This document shows positions 8,282 through 17,150 of a stretch of DNA of 64,000 bases, in pieces; the first letter of the stretch is position 1; every line of letters starts with the position of its first letter. The position numbers were made by a program, and so were the translations under genes. The DNA is taken from the NCBI GenBank assembly GCA_049288015.1, contig JBAQGX010000003.1, forward strand, positions 62,001 through 126,000, read 5' to 3'. This stretch comes from JAKLIN01 sp049288015. GTDB lineage: Archaea > Nanobdellota > Nanobdellia > Pacearchaeales > GW2011-AR1. Below the pieces are notes generated by a model. That model was not told the origin of the DNA. It saw nothing but the letters and a program-made list of their open reading frames with translations, and did not search any database.

Positions 8282-9542
8282 AGTTAATATCTATTACTCT
8301 CAATCTAGGGAAAGGTAATATAAATTTCCCTCCATTATTCAAGTATTCTTTCTCATCATCGCCAATGCCTTTGAATATATGCCAAATTAAAACTAATTGA
8401 TAGTCAGGGTTGTATTTTTTTATATTATCTGGGGAAGTGATGGGAATTAATGAACCTACAGTTAATTTTCCCTCTTTATCTGGGTTTCTGTCAAAGATAC
8501 AATCAATTAAGTCTGGGCCAAGATTAAAATATTGGAGAGTTGTATTTCCCCTAGTAGACGCTCCTAATCCACATATTATTTTACCGGACTTTTTCTCATT
8601 TTTTAAAAAAGTCAATAATTCTTCTTTTATAGAATCAATCCTAGATGCGAAATCTAAGTAAGGCTTTTTAGTGTTAAGTCCTATTATCTTTTCTTTTTCA
8701 TTTATCTCCTTCAAGTAATCTTTGTCCGATTCTGAAGAATTAATTGTCTCATTGTCTTTAAATTTAATATAAGTTCTTATGCTTCCTCCATTTACTTCAT
8801 TTTGTTCTATCTTAAAAATTTCTAGGTTATATTTATCTAAGAGGTTTCTAAGAGATAAAAGTGAATAGTACTCTCTGTGCTCATGGCAGATATTATCTAC
8901 TGCATTATTTTCAAGCATAGCAATTAAATAATTTTGCTGAATTATAAAAATCCCATTTTTATCTAAAACTGAAACAATATCTTTTAAAAATTTATTTGGA
9001 TTATCAAGATCATAAAACATTGAAATAGCAGTTATTATTTTTGCTTTGCTATTTTCAGATTTTGAAAAATCATCTGCATTAAAAAAATTATTTATTATTT
9101 TATATCCTTTGCTGCTTGCCTCTTTAGCTACATTTTTTGAAGGTTCAAATCCAATAATATTGATTCCTTTGCTTTTATCATAAGAATCTAACAGTGTTCC
9201 ATCATTGCACCCTATATCTATAACAGTATCTCCCTTCCTTAATTGGACTATCTTCTGAGCTTTCTCAACTATATCCTTTAGATCCTCTCTAATCATTCTG
9301 TTTATTCCAGATTTATACCAATACTGGTCTCCCCACATAGAACTAGCAGGAGCATTGTGTTTTAATTGTAATAACTTGCAATTTTCACATAAAACTAATT
9401 CTAATGGAACGAGGGGGATATCTCTTTGTTCTTCCTCAGAGCTGACAAAATTTGTAACATATTGATTACCTAAGGATATTATGGGAGTTAACTCTACAGA
9501 ACCACACGATCTACATTCCTTTATTTCTAAAGTCTTTTCCAT
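8274..9542 (-). CDS. Nucleotide-sugar C-methyltransferase (zinc-binding, SAM-dependent)
   Basis: Adds a branch methyl group to a keto-deoxysugar nucleotide. Three domains are visible: an N-terminal zinc site (C10, C13, C52, C55) as in the TylC3/NovU C-3 methyltransferases, a class I SAM domain with VIDIGCNDGTLLDSY (about 107-121), the ICHEHREYY segment carrying the His-Glu region of this family, and a C-terminal Rossmann domain with ICGLGASTRGNT. At 422 residues it matches the family (about 410). It suggests the glycan contains a branched deoxysugar made from a 4-keto intermediate. It runs convergent to the RmlD-like gene. Confidence 0.9.
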   Translation of the reverse strand: MEKTLEIKECRSCGSVELTPIISLGNQYVTNFVSSEEEQRDIPLVPLELVLCENCKLLQLKHNAPASSMWGDQYWYKSGINRMIREDLKDIVEKAQKIVQLRKGDTVIDIGCNDGTLLDSYDKSKGINIIGFEPSKNVAKEASSKGYKIINNFFNADDFSKSENSKAKIITAISMFYDLDNPNKFLKDIVSVLDKNGIFIIQQNYLIAMLENNAVDNICHEHREYYSLLSLRNLLDKYNLEIFKIEQNEVNGGSIRTYIKFKDNETINSSESDKDYLKEINEKEKIIGLNTKKPYLDFASRIDSIKEELLTFLKNEKKSGKIICGLGASTRGNTTLQYFNLGPDLIDCIFDRNPDKEGKLTVGSLIPITSPDNIKKYNPDYQLVLIWHIFKGIGDDEKEYLNNGGKFILPFPRLRVIDINSN

Positions 9543-9624
9543 CTATTATTTGCTCGTAAATTTAACTGCAAGCCAATTTTATTGGGAATTTTCCCTTTTT
9601 AATGATTTCTGTATGTCTATACTT

Positions 9625-9641
9625 TGAAGAATTGTTCTTCA
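9625..9641 (+). promoter_or_regulatory. 17-bp perfect inverted repeat at a promoter, candidate operator
   Basis: TGAAGAA-TTG-TTCTTCA forms a perfect 7-3-7 palindrome ending five bases before the TATA-like CTTTTTAAATA (9646-9656) of the glycosyltransferase at 9682, where the BRE element would lie. A repressor bound here would block TFB/TBP access. No regulator is assigned to it. Confidence 0.45.
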
Positions 9642-9681
9642 TAATCTTTTTAAATAATGGACGCAACCTATCAACCAGAAG

Positions 9682-10794
9682 ATGAAACATCTAAAAGTAT
9701 TTATCAATCCAGGGATCCACCCTCAGTTTAGAGAGATAATTGATTTTCCACCAGAAGATGTAGAATATGTTTATGATCCTATAGTTGGAGATCACAATAA
9801 TGAATTAACTAGGAGAAAGAGAGAAGTTATTTCTTTTGTACAGAGATATCTCCAAGTTCCTAGGATGGCAAAAATAGAGAATGAGGATAAATTTGATCTT
9901 ATCCATTCCACGAGAGGAATTCTAATAAGAAATAAGAAACCATGGGTTATTGACTTAGAATCTGGTGCTGCCTTTTCCGGTTTGGAATGGACAACATTAA
10001 AGAAACCCAGAATGAGAAGACTGATAAGAAAATATCTTTCCTCTCCTTATTGTAAAAAAATAATGCCCCAAAGCGAAGCGGCTAGGAAAACTCTGCTTGA
10101 AAATGTTGACTGTTTTGGTTTTGAAGATAAAATAGAGACAGTTTATTTGGCTTATCATACAACTAAACTAGAAAGAAAAAAATCAGATAAAGTTAGATTA
10201 TCTTTTATCGGAAGAGGATTCTTCGAAAAAGGAGGTAATGATGTGCAAGAGGCGTTTAAGATATTAGATAAGAAATATCCTGGTAAGCTTCAATTAAAAG
10301 TCAAATGTAATGTTCCAGAAGACCACAAATTGGATATGAACAATGTGATTTATTTGCCAAAAATAGATGATCCTTTAGAATTTTATAAAGAAATATTTGG
10401 AGATTGCGATATTTATGTACAACCAACCACTGTGGATAGCTTTGGTGTTACTATATTAGAAGCAATGTCAACAGGACTACCCATAGTTTGTACAGATGAT
10501 TTTACTCTGCCAGAATTAGTAGAAGACGGCCATAATGGGTTTTTGGTGAAAAGTCCTGTTCATTGGTATCCTTATGGTATAAAAGGGGAATGGAAAGAAT
10601 ATACAAAAAAAGCAGAAGAGGAACATCCAGAGACTGTTCAAGAATTAGTTGAAAAAATTTCCCTGCTTATAGAAAATCCAAAATTAAGAGAAAAAATGGG
10701 AAAAAATAGTTTTGATATCGTTGAATCTGGGAAATTTTCGATAAAAGAAAGGAACAAAAAATTAAGAAAAATTTATGATGAAGCTCTTAGGTAA
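9682..10794 (+). CDS. Glycosyltransferase family 4-like
   Basis: A 370-residue GT-B transferase for surface glycan assembly. The C-terminal donor domain is clear: LSFIGRGFFEKGG (about 173-185), CDIYVQPTTVDSFGVTILEA (about 247-266) with the EX7E-type arrangement, then MSTGLPIVCTDDFTLPELV and GHNGFLV. The start at 9682 follows a TATA element at 9646-9656 by about 31 nt. It sits alone on the plus strand and its last 22 nt overlap the convergent epimerase gene. Donor and acceptor are unknown. Confidence 0.88.
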   Translation: MKHLKVFINPGIHPQFREIIDFPPEDVEYVYDPIVGDHNNELTRRKREVISFVQRYLQVPRMAKIENEDKFDLIHSTRGILIRNKKPWVIDLESGAAFSGLEWTTLKKPRMRRLIRKYLSSPYCKKIMPQSEAARKTLLENVDCFGFEDKIETVYLAYHTTKLERKKSDKVRLSFIGRGFFEKGGNDVQEAFKILDKKYPGKLQLKVKCNVPEDHKLDMNNVIYLPKIDDPLEFYKEIFGDCDIYVQPTTVDSFGVTILEAMSTGLPIVCTDDFTLPELVEDGHNGFLVKSPVHWYPYGIKGEWKEYTKKAEEEHPETVQELVEKISLLIENPKLREKMGKNSFDIVESGKFSIKERNKKLRKIYDEALR

Positions 10795-11711
10795 TTAATA
10801 AATTTTTTAATCCCTTCTTCGGGGCTCATTGGTTCTATTCCCAATATTTCCCTCATTAGCTTCGTATCTGCTTCAAGATTTTCAACATAATTGGCTTCCT
10901 TTGGAATAAAAATTGGTTCTAAATTAGTATTGAAATCATCTTTTATAGTTTTTAACAATTGTCTGAATGATTTAGATTTTCCAGTTCCAACATTGATTAT
11001 ACCTGTATACTCAACCTCTGCAGATCTTACAATCATTTTAACTACATCTTCTATATAAACAAAATCACGGGTTTGATTTCCATCCCCCCATATTTCTGGG
11101 GCCTTTCCATTCATATAATCTTTTATGAATAAGTAAAGTACACTTCCAAAATCTTTCTTTCTTTCTTCACCAGGCCCATATCCAGCAAAAATTCTTAGAC
11201 CAACCGATTTCACAAAATCAGAATAAGAACTTGCAAGGCCTTCACAAGCCATTTTGCCTGCAGCATATAAATTTCGTGGTTTAATATAAATATTTTCTCT
11301 GTGAGGCATCTCATTTCCTGCATAATTGCTTCCGGAAGTAGGATATACCAATTTCTTTGTTTTGTTTTGTTTTGCAAATTCCAGTGCTTCATACAAACCA
11401 AAGATAGTTTCGCTTAAGCATTTTTCTGGAGTTTTTTTGAATAGTGTTATGGATGATGGTGCAGCAAAATGGAAAATATAGTCTATATCTTTTGGAACTT
11501 TAGCCCATGATTCATGTTTGGATACATCTCCCTCGATTATATTTATTTTTTTTAAAAAATCCAACTTGTCTTTAAATTTCTCATAATCTGTGTAAGAAAA
11601 ATTATCAATTGAATAGACAATAGCTCCTCTCGAAAGTAACTCTTTTGTAATGTTTGATCCTATAAATCCACTTGCTCCATTAACCAAAACTTTTTTGTCT
11701 TTCCAATCCAT
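10773..11711 (-). CDS. NAD-dependent sugar epimerase/dehydratase (extended SDR)
   Basis: A 312-residue nucleotide-sugar SDR with VNGASGFIGSN (about 10-20) binding NAD, IEGDVSKHESW, the catalytic PTSGSNYAG and LYAAGK (Tyr-x3-Lys), then RIFAGYGPG and WGDGNQTRDFVYIEDVV, typical of UDP-glucose 4-epimerase and dTDP-glucose dehydratase relatives. SGS in place of the common SSS/SST motif favours an epimerase-type enzyme but does not settle it. A TATA element at about 11733-11741 lies some 26 nt before the start. It belongs to the sugar-nucleotide part of the glycan island. Confidence 0.85.
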   Translation of the reverse strand: MDWKDKKVLVNGASGFIGSNITKELLSRGAIVYSIDNFSYTDYEKFKDKLDFLKKINIIEGDVSKHESWAKVPKDIDYIFHFAAPSSITLFKKTPEKCLSETIFGLYEALEFAKQNKTKKLVYPTSGSNYAGNEMPHRENIYIKPRNLYAAGKMACEGLASSYSDFVKSVGLRIFAGYGPGEERKKDFGSVLYLFIKDYMNGKAPEIWGDGNQTRDFVYIEDVVKMIVRSAEVEYTGIINVGTGKSKSFRQLLKTIKDDFNTNLEPIFIPKEANYVENLEADTKLMREILGIEPMSPEEGIKKFINYLRASS

Positions 11712-11760
11712 GGAATTTGGAAAGACTAGTTATTTTTAAGTCTTATGTATCTTAAACACA

Positions 11761-12867
11761 CTATTTTAATATTTCTAAAATTTTCTTGCTTACTCCACTT
11801 TCTCCGTATGGGTTTTTAAAATTTTTAATTTCAACTTTGTTATTTTCTATATCTTCAATAATTTTCTTAGCATAGTCTATATCAAATTTTATGAGAAAAT
11901 TTATTCCGCTTTCAATGCCTTCTTGTCTTTCAGTTCTTTCTCTAAGAATTAAGCAAGGTTTTCTAAATACTAAACTTTCTTCTTGAATGCTTCCCCCATC
12001 CGTAATTAAATACTTGCTATTGGCTAATAAGAAAATAAACTCAAAATAATCAATGAGTGGAGTAATTTTGATATTTTTCATCTCTTCGATTTCTTTCATC
12101 AAGCCATATTTCTCCAAATATTGTCTGGTATTATCATGAAGAGGCCATATTCCTTTTATTTTTACATTCTTTATGACTTCGACAATACTAATCATCCTTT
12201 TCTTATTTACTAAGTTCTCATGTCTATGAATATTTATAAGAACATAATCTTCATCAAGTTTTTTATACTTTTTTTTAGCTTTATTATATGTAATCTGTGC
12301 AGATTCTATAATGGTATTTCCAACATTTACTATTTGCCCTTTCTTTCTTTCTTTTATTAGATTGTTTGCAGAAAAATCTGAAACTGCTAGTAGTATATCC
12401 GAGTTTCTATCACATATTTTTCGGGAAATTTCTTCGGGAAATGGTTCCCATATGCTACCACTTCTTAATCCAGCTTCCAAGTGAACACTTTTCCAAGATT
12501 TATTATGATTTAATAATCTGCTGGAAGCTATTGAAGCTGCTGCAGTGCTCATAGTATCTCCATGATAAATAACATAACTTGGCTTTAGTTCTCTTATTTT
12601 TCTCCTAATTCTAAAAATAGTTTTGATAAACCAAAATAAAGAGCTACTGTTAACTTTTGACCAAAATTTTGTACTTTTTTCTGGTTCTATACTAAGAGTA
12701 AAATCTGGTCGTTTTATTCCAAATATACTACATGCTTCTCCGAGAGGATGCTGACCTGTATGAATAAACCAATATTCTCTCTTCTGTTTTTGTAATTCGA
12801 GCATTAAAGGCATACATTTAATCAGTTCTGCTTTAGTGCCTAATATGAATGTTATTTTGTTTTCCAT
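11761..12867 (-). CDS. wecB: UDP-N-acetylglucosamine 2-epimerase (non-hydrolysing)
   Basis: Interconverts UDP-GlcNAc and UDP-ManNAc. Signatures include FILGTKAELIKCMP at the N-terminus, HTGQHPLGEA, YHGDTMSTAAA, VHLEAGLRSG followed by PFPEEISRKICD, and the C-terminal LITDGGSIQEE with RERTERQEG. The frame extends 12 codons upstream to 12903, but homologs begin near MENKITFILGT, so ATG 12867 is chosen; it lies 7 nt after the stop of the sugar-1-phosphate transferase and the genes form an operon. ManNAc, or a ManNAc-derived uronate, is thus a probable glycan component. Confidence 0.9.
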   Translation of the reverse strand: MENKITFILGTKAELIKCMPLMLELQKQKREYWFIHTGQHPLGEACSIFGIKRPDFTLSIEPEKSTKFWSKVNSSSLFWFIKTIFRIRRKIRELKPSYVIYHGDTMSTAAASIASSRLLNHNKSWKSVHLEAGLRSGSIWEPFPEEISRKICDRNSDILLAVSDFSANNLIKERKKGQIVNVGNTIIESAQITYNKAKKKYKKLDEDYVLINIHRHENLVNKKRMISIVEVIKNVKIKGIWPLHDNTRQYLEKYGLMKEIEEMKNIKITPLIDYFEFIFLLANSKYLITDGGSIQEESLVFRKPCLILRERTERQEGIESGINFLIKFDIDYAKKIIEDIENNKVEIKNFKNPYGESGVSKKILEILK

Positions 12868-12874
12868 ATTATTT

Positions 12875-13873
12875 TTATAAAAGATAAGTAAAAACCAGTA
12901 CAATGATTATTATTAACAACTGGAAGCAATTTATCAAATTTACAACATCATTTTCATAAACTTTATGGCTCGGCTTTATTTTTTTCAAAATTTTTATAGA
13001 TAAATGTTCTAATCCATAAATTTTGTCATATGCAAGATCTAAACTTCCGTCGGGATTTGGCTTTCCGAAACTATATTTCTTTAGTTTTCCTCTTGCTTTC
13101 AAGATTGTTTCAATTATGTATGGTATAAAGAATAATATAGTAATAACTTCCAGATTTCCCAATATAGCAATTGCAGCAATCATCATACCAATAGAGTAAG
13201 TCATCACATCTCCTGGAAAGACTTTTGCCGGATTTTTATTATAAATATAGAATGCAACTAGTGATGCTACCATTATCAAAGAAATCAGACTAAGCCAAGT
13301 ATTTCCACTTAGATATGTTGCCAGCGCAAGTGCGGAAAGAATTAATATTCCTTGCCTTGCTTCAAGACTATTATAACCAGCCAAAAAATTATATGTTGTG
13401 GTTGCTCCGACAACTCCAATCGGAATTATTATTAGAGGATATAATATGCCTAAGCTGATTCCCATAACAACAGAGTTTCCTGCATTTATTACCATTAAAG
13501 GAATTGCGGAGAATAACACTAAAATTAATCTAGATCGAATGGACATCCCGCCCTTTTGCCATCCAAATAAGTCATCAACTAAACCAATTCCAGCTACCAA
13601 GAAAAGTGAACTTATTATTGCAAATATCTGAATTGTATCTTCTGATGATTTAAAATAAAATGTTTGTATTGCAATGTATAAAAAAATACCAATAAGTGTT
13701 GCAAGTACAGCAACAATTCCCCCCGAACCTGCAACATTTTTTTCTCTTTTTGGCTTGTTCATATCTTCCCAAACCAAGCCGATTTCCTTTGCTTTTCTTA
13801 TCCAGAAGGGCATAACAATTAAAGTAACAAAAAAACTTACTAAGACTGTCCCCAAAAGCCAAGGATTTACCAT
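12875..13873 (-). CDS. Polyprenyl-phosphate N-acetylglucosamine-1-phosphate transferase (MraY/WecA/AglH-like)
   Basis: Integral membrane enzyme that moves a HexNAc-1-phosphate from UDP-HexNAc onto a polyprenyl phosphate, the first step of a lipid-linked glycan. About ten membrane helices are evident. Diagnostic segments are GIGLVDDLFGWQKGG (the DD motif, about 96-110), NFLAGYNSLEARQG (the NxxNxxDG-type loop, Asp replaced) and NPAKVFPGDVMTYSIG. These match archaeal AglH/GPT proteins. It heads an operon with the 2-epimerase. TATA-like ACTTTTAAGC is centred about 24 nt before the start. Acceptor is expected to be dolichyl phosphate. Confidence 0.9.
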   Translation of the reverse strand: MVNPWLLGTVLVSFFVTLIVMPFWIRKAKEIGLVWEDMNKPKREKNVAGSGGIVAVLATLIGIFLYIAIQTFYFKSSEDTIQIFAIISSLFLVAGIGLVDDLFGWQKGGMSIRSRLILVLFSAIPLMVINAGNSVVMGISLGILYPLIIIPIGVVGATTTYNFLAGYNSLEARQGILILSALALATYLSGNTWLSLISLIMVASLVAFYIYNKNPAKVFPGDVMTYSIGMMIAAIAILGNLEVITILFFIPYIIETILKARGKLKKYSFGKPNPDGSLDLAYDKIYGLEHLSIKILKKIKPSHKVYENDVVNLINCFQLLIIIIVLVFTYLL

Positions 13874-13938
13874 CGTGTCAGGAATATTTTTTCACTTTTA
13901 AGCTTTATGCAAGATATAATCAAATCTTTCAAATATTA

Positions 13939-14802
13939 TCAGCTGAAAAGAATTGGAGTTAAATATATTTCCATTAAACCTGCTATCACCAATAGTAATA
14001 TTGATATAAATATCAATATTAAAGTATGTATTGCAATTTTCAAAAACATTTTACTTTTTATTCCATGTCTTGCAACTCCAATTCCAAAGATTCCTCCAGC
14101 TAAAGCCGCAACAAAGTATGCCGCAATTTCGGGGAAACCATGAATCATATATCTAGCTAATCCTAATGGAATCTCCACCCAACTATATTTAGTAAAGATT
14201 CCTATGCTTGCAGCTATAACACTTGCATTCCATGCAAGAATAAATATTGCTCCCGCACCGAATAGAAGGGAGAATACAAGGGTAAAGACCATAACAAGAA
14301 GATTATTTTCCAACACAGAAAAAAATTCTGGTGTACTTGAAGAGCTTACTGCTCCTGTTGCTACCTGACCTCCAGATATGTACTGAGACATACAACCATT
14401 GACATCAGAGGGACTATTTATCGCACAATAAGTTCCAATTTGAGCATTAAGCAAATTACCATCTTGAAGAACTATATACCAAAACGAAAAAGCTATTAGG
14501 AATCCAAAGAATAACCACATAAATGCATAAATTGCATTCTTATGAATTTTTAAGACTCCAAAGAATCCATCTACCTTTTCATCTTGTTTTTCTTCTCTTC
14601 TAATTATAAAATACATGAAAGGTAGAGAAAACATAACACAAAAAGTTACGACCATAACTCCAGAATATTTTGACAAAACTGGATCACTTGAAAAAAACCA
14701 ATGAACTAAAAGTAATGATAAAGAGGCATATATTAAACCGATAAAAAACATTTCCCAAGGCTTTCTTTCAGCCTTTTTAGGATTTATAATAGATTCAAGC
14801 AT
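13939..14802 (-). CDS. SpoIIM/DUF95-family integral membrane protein
   Basis: A 287-residue membrane protein with about six hydrophobic helices. Its second half, from LLVMVFTLVFSLLFGAGAIF through WNASVIAASIGIF to IHGFPEIAAYFVAALAGG, is the conserved core of the stage II sporulation protein M family, widespread in non-sporulating archaea where the role is unknown. N-terminal residues 1-20 are basic and cytosolic. A TATA element about 25 nt upstream gives it its own promoter. Its neighbours are SecY, a YidC-like protein and prefoldin, suggesting membrane-protein biogenesis, but that is context only. Confidence 0.85.
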   Translation of the reverse strand: MLESIINPKKAERKPWEMFFIGLIYASLSLLLVHWFFSSDPVLSKYSGVMVVTFCVMFSLPFMYFIIRREEKQDEKVDGFFGVLKIHKNAIYAFMWLFFGFLIAFSFWYIVLQDGNLLNAQIGTYCAINSPSDVNGCMSQYISGGQVATGAVSSSSTPEFFSVLENNLLVMVFTLVFSLLFGAGAIFILAWNASVIAASIGIFTKYSWVEIPLGLARYMIHGFPEIAAYFVAALAGGIFGIGVARHGIKSKMFLKIAIHTLILIFISILLLVIAGLMEIYLTPILFS

Positions 14803-14836
14803 ACATCTTGTAAAGAATTCTATTTTTTAAATATTC

Positions 14837-15238
14837 TTACAATTTTTCTTCTTTTTCATGCTTCTGATATTCTTGGATCATCGATAAAAATTCGTTATTT
14901 ATTGAGTTTATATTACCGCTTAATTCTAATTCTACTTCCTTTAATCTCTTTATTTGTGATATTATAAGTTCTTTAACTTCTGGAACGGTTCTATTCACAA
15001 AGTTATTGTCTCCAACATTAATAATTAAATCTTCGGAAATCAACTTGGATTTTATATAGATCCCTTTCCCAATTTGTGCAAAAATTTCTTTATCTTTTGC
15101 CTGATTAATTTCATCTAGACCTAAATTGAGAGACTCAAGTTCTGAGATACCTCTTACTACCGATTGTAACTGTTGCTGGAGTTGATTTAATTGTTGCTCC
15201 ATCATTCCTAATTTGAATACAGCTTCTTGGTCTTCCAT
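14837..15238 (-). CDS. pfdA: Prefoldin alpha subunit
   Basis: Chaperone subunit of the hexameric prefoldin jellyfish that captures unfolded proteins. At 133 residues it has two long coiled-coil helices (about 3-45 and 85-130) joined by a beta-hairpin region containing AQIGKGIYIKSKL and LIINVGDNNFVNRT, the alpha-subunit hallmark. The beta subunit is encoded at 42018. TATA-like TTTTTAAAAC at about 15261-15270 precedes the start by 27 nt. Gene order beside secY suggests coupling with nascent-chain handling. Confidence 0.88.
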   Translation of the reverse strand: MEDQEAVFKLGMMEQQLNQLQQQLQSVVRGISELESLNLGLDEINQAKDKEIFAQIGKGIYIKSKLISEDLIINVGDNNFVNRTVPEVKELIISQIKRLKEVELELSGNINSINNEFLSMIQEYQKHEKEEKL

Positions 15239-15277
15239 GAAATTTAGAATTTGATCTATTTTTAAAACTTTTTAATT

Positions 15278-15676
15278 TTATACGACTTTGAGTATTTTTC
15301 TCAATATTATGCTAAAGACTAATCCTGATAGTATATACCACCAAATCCAACTTGGCAAAATTTTTATAAATACACTATTCATCCATCCGGCTAACAGGAC
15401 AAGAGGGATAAATGTTATAAGCATGGGCTTGAATGAATGTTTCATTAATTCCATTGAGCAGTCCATAACTTCTTTGTTAATTTTGTTCATCTCTTCAAGA
15501 TTGCCTTTATTGTCTCTTAATTTTATTTGACATGCCTTTTGAATTTCTCTAAGCTCCTTCATTCTTTTCTGGTCTGTGAAATACTTGGTAATTATAGTAG
15601 TAACCAATACTACTAAAAATGAGATTAATAGTATACTTTCTGTGGGATAAGAAACAACTATACTCGTTATATTCAT
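15278..15676 (-). CDS. DUF106/EMC3-type membrane protein (archaeal YidC-like insertase)
   Basis: A 132-residue protein with an N-terminal helix (about 13-30), a charged coiled-coil hairpin (about 33-72, including MKELREIQKACQIKLRDNKG) and two or three further helices from about 78. This layout is that of the archaeal DUF106 family, related to YidC/Oxa1, EMC3 and TMCO1, which insert membrane proteins. Proximity to secY is conserved in many archaea. A TATA element at 15697-15705 lies 25 nt before the start. Confidence 0.85.
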   Translation of the reverse strand: MNITSIVVSYPTESILLISFLVVLVTTIITKYFTDQKRMKELREIQKACQIKLRDNKGNLEEMNKINKEVMDCSMELMKHSFKPMLITFIPLVLLAGWMNSVFIKILPSWIWWYILSGLVFSIILRKILKVV

Positions 15677-15711
15677 TTTATTGTAAATAAAAATTGGTAT
15701 TTAAATTTAGT

Positions 15712-17148
15712 TTATTTGTTTACAAACTTGCCTAATGAAGGATTTATTACTTCTGGATGTTGCTGTGCAATGTTTTGGTAAAACTGGTTTGTAATCATAA
15801 TTACAAGTAATATTGAAGTTCCTGAAACTAGAGCTCCCATCAAATCAGTTAGAGCTGCCAATAATCCAATTGCTAGCCCTCCCATAACTGTTAGAGGCAT
15901 AATATATCTGTCAAGAATTGTTTCGAGAACTCTTTCATCTTGTCTAAATCCAGCTACCTGAAGTCCTGATGAGGAGATTTTCTTAGCCACTGATTTTGCA
16001 TCCATCTGAGAAGTTTTAACCCAGAATATTGCAAATATTGTTGAGAAAGTCATGAAAAATAATATGTGTACAATTCCTTGCAAGATATATTCGGGAAGGA
16101 ATCCTCCTCTTATTAACAAATCCAAAATATTAGTTGACCCAATCCAGAAAGATAAACCCGAGACTGCTTGGCCTTGGACAAATTGTCCCAAGAAAGTAAA
16201 GTGAGAAGCTAATTTAGCTAATCCACTACAGGATCCCCCCGATGAACAAACGGTTGCAGCATTTTGGAAAATTCCTCCAAATAACTGAACATTTGCAACC
16301 AGAGCTGCAGTTAAAATTACTGGAATAACAGAAGCATAAAAGAATAACAATGGCTGCTTTACAGTATATCCTCTTATTTTTCCGAAAGAGAGTGGAATTT
16401 CAACTTTTAGGCTCTGAGCCCAGACTACTAGCAAAAATATACCCATTGTTACCGCAATTGCGGCAAATGCGGAGACTAATTCCACATTTTGTCTGGTTAT
16501 TATTGATTGAATTAAGACTAATATCTTTCCAGAACAAGGAATTGTCGAGAAATTAAGAAGGCAGTTTCTACCTTGTTGGTCTATGAACTGCAAAGAACTT
16601 GTAATAAGTCTCCATGAAACTCCAGCGGCTATGAATAAGCTTATTCCCTGTCCTATTCCCCATTTTCCTATAAGTTCATCCATATAATAGATTGCAATTC
16701 CACCCAATATAAGTTGTAGAATTACAAGCCATGCTAATCCTGGAACAGCCTGAAGACCTTGCATTAATACATAAATTATGGCTTCAAATATTATGAAGAA
16801 GAAAGTCAATAACTTCTGAAGTCCTTGAAAGAATTTTCTCCCCTCTGCGGTCGTTGTATCAATATTTAATATTCCCGATCCCGCAAGCAGTTGCAGAATA
16901 ACAGAGGACATGACGATTGGACCAATTCCAAGAGAAATTATACTTCCAAAATTTGTTCCAAGAATTATTGCAAGATACTGAAATTGTGCCAGCGCATTTT
17001 TTGACAAACCAAATAGAGGGATATTAGATAATACAAAGAAAGAAAGCAATACTATAATGGTCCACTTAGCCTTTTCTCTAAAACTTAGTTTCTTTTCTTC
17101 TGGAGATTTAATCTCCGGAATAAATTTCAGAATCCCTCTAAAATCCAT
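15712..17148 (-). CDS. secY: Protein translocase subunit SecY
   Basis: Central pore of the Sec translocon; 478 residues with about ten membrane helices, the size of archaeal SecY. It starts with FIPEIKSPEEKKLSFREKA, then GTNFGSIISLGIGPIVMSSV (helix 2, plug region), LLVVWAQSLKVEIPLSFGKI (the conserved cytosolic loop before helix 6) and SGLQVAGFRQDERVLETILD (loop before helix 9). It is the last gene of the ribosomal superoperon, 2 nt after uL15. Its partner SecE is at 39576. Confidence 0.98.
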   Translation of the reverse strand: MDFRGILKFIPEIKSPEEKKLSFREKAKWTIIVLLSFFVLSNIPLFGLSKNALAQFQYLAIILGTNFGSIISLGIGPIVMSSVILQLLAGSGILNIDTTTAEGRKFFQGLQKLLTFFFIIFEAIIYVLMQGLQAVPGLAWLVILQLILGGIAIYYMDELIGKWGIGQGISLFIAAGVSWRLITSSLQFIDQQGRNCLLNFSTIPCSGKILVLIQSIITRQNVELVSAFAAIAVTMGIFLLVVWAQSLKVEIPLSFGKIRGYTVKQPLLFFYASVIPVILTAALVANVQLFGGIFQNAATVCSSGGSCSGLAKLASHFTFLGQFVQGQAVSGLSFWIGSTNILDLLIRGGFLPEYILQGIVHILFFMTFSTIFAIFWVKTSQMDAKSVAKKISSSGLQVAGFRQDERVLETILDRYIMPLTVMGGLAIGLLAALTDLMGALVSGTSILLVIMITNQFYQNIAQQHPEVINPSLGKFVNK

Positions 17149-17150
17149 AT

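Noticed and set aside
12868..12903. Longer N-terminus of the 2-epimerase
   Set aside because: The extra 12 residues overlap the transferase gene and do not resemble WecB; ATG 12867 gives the conserved start.
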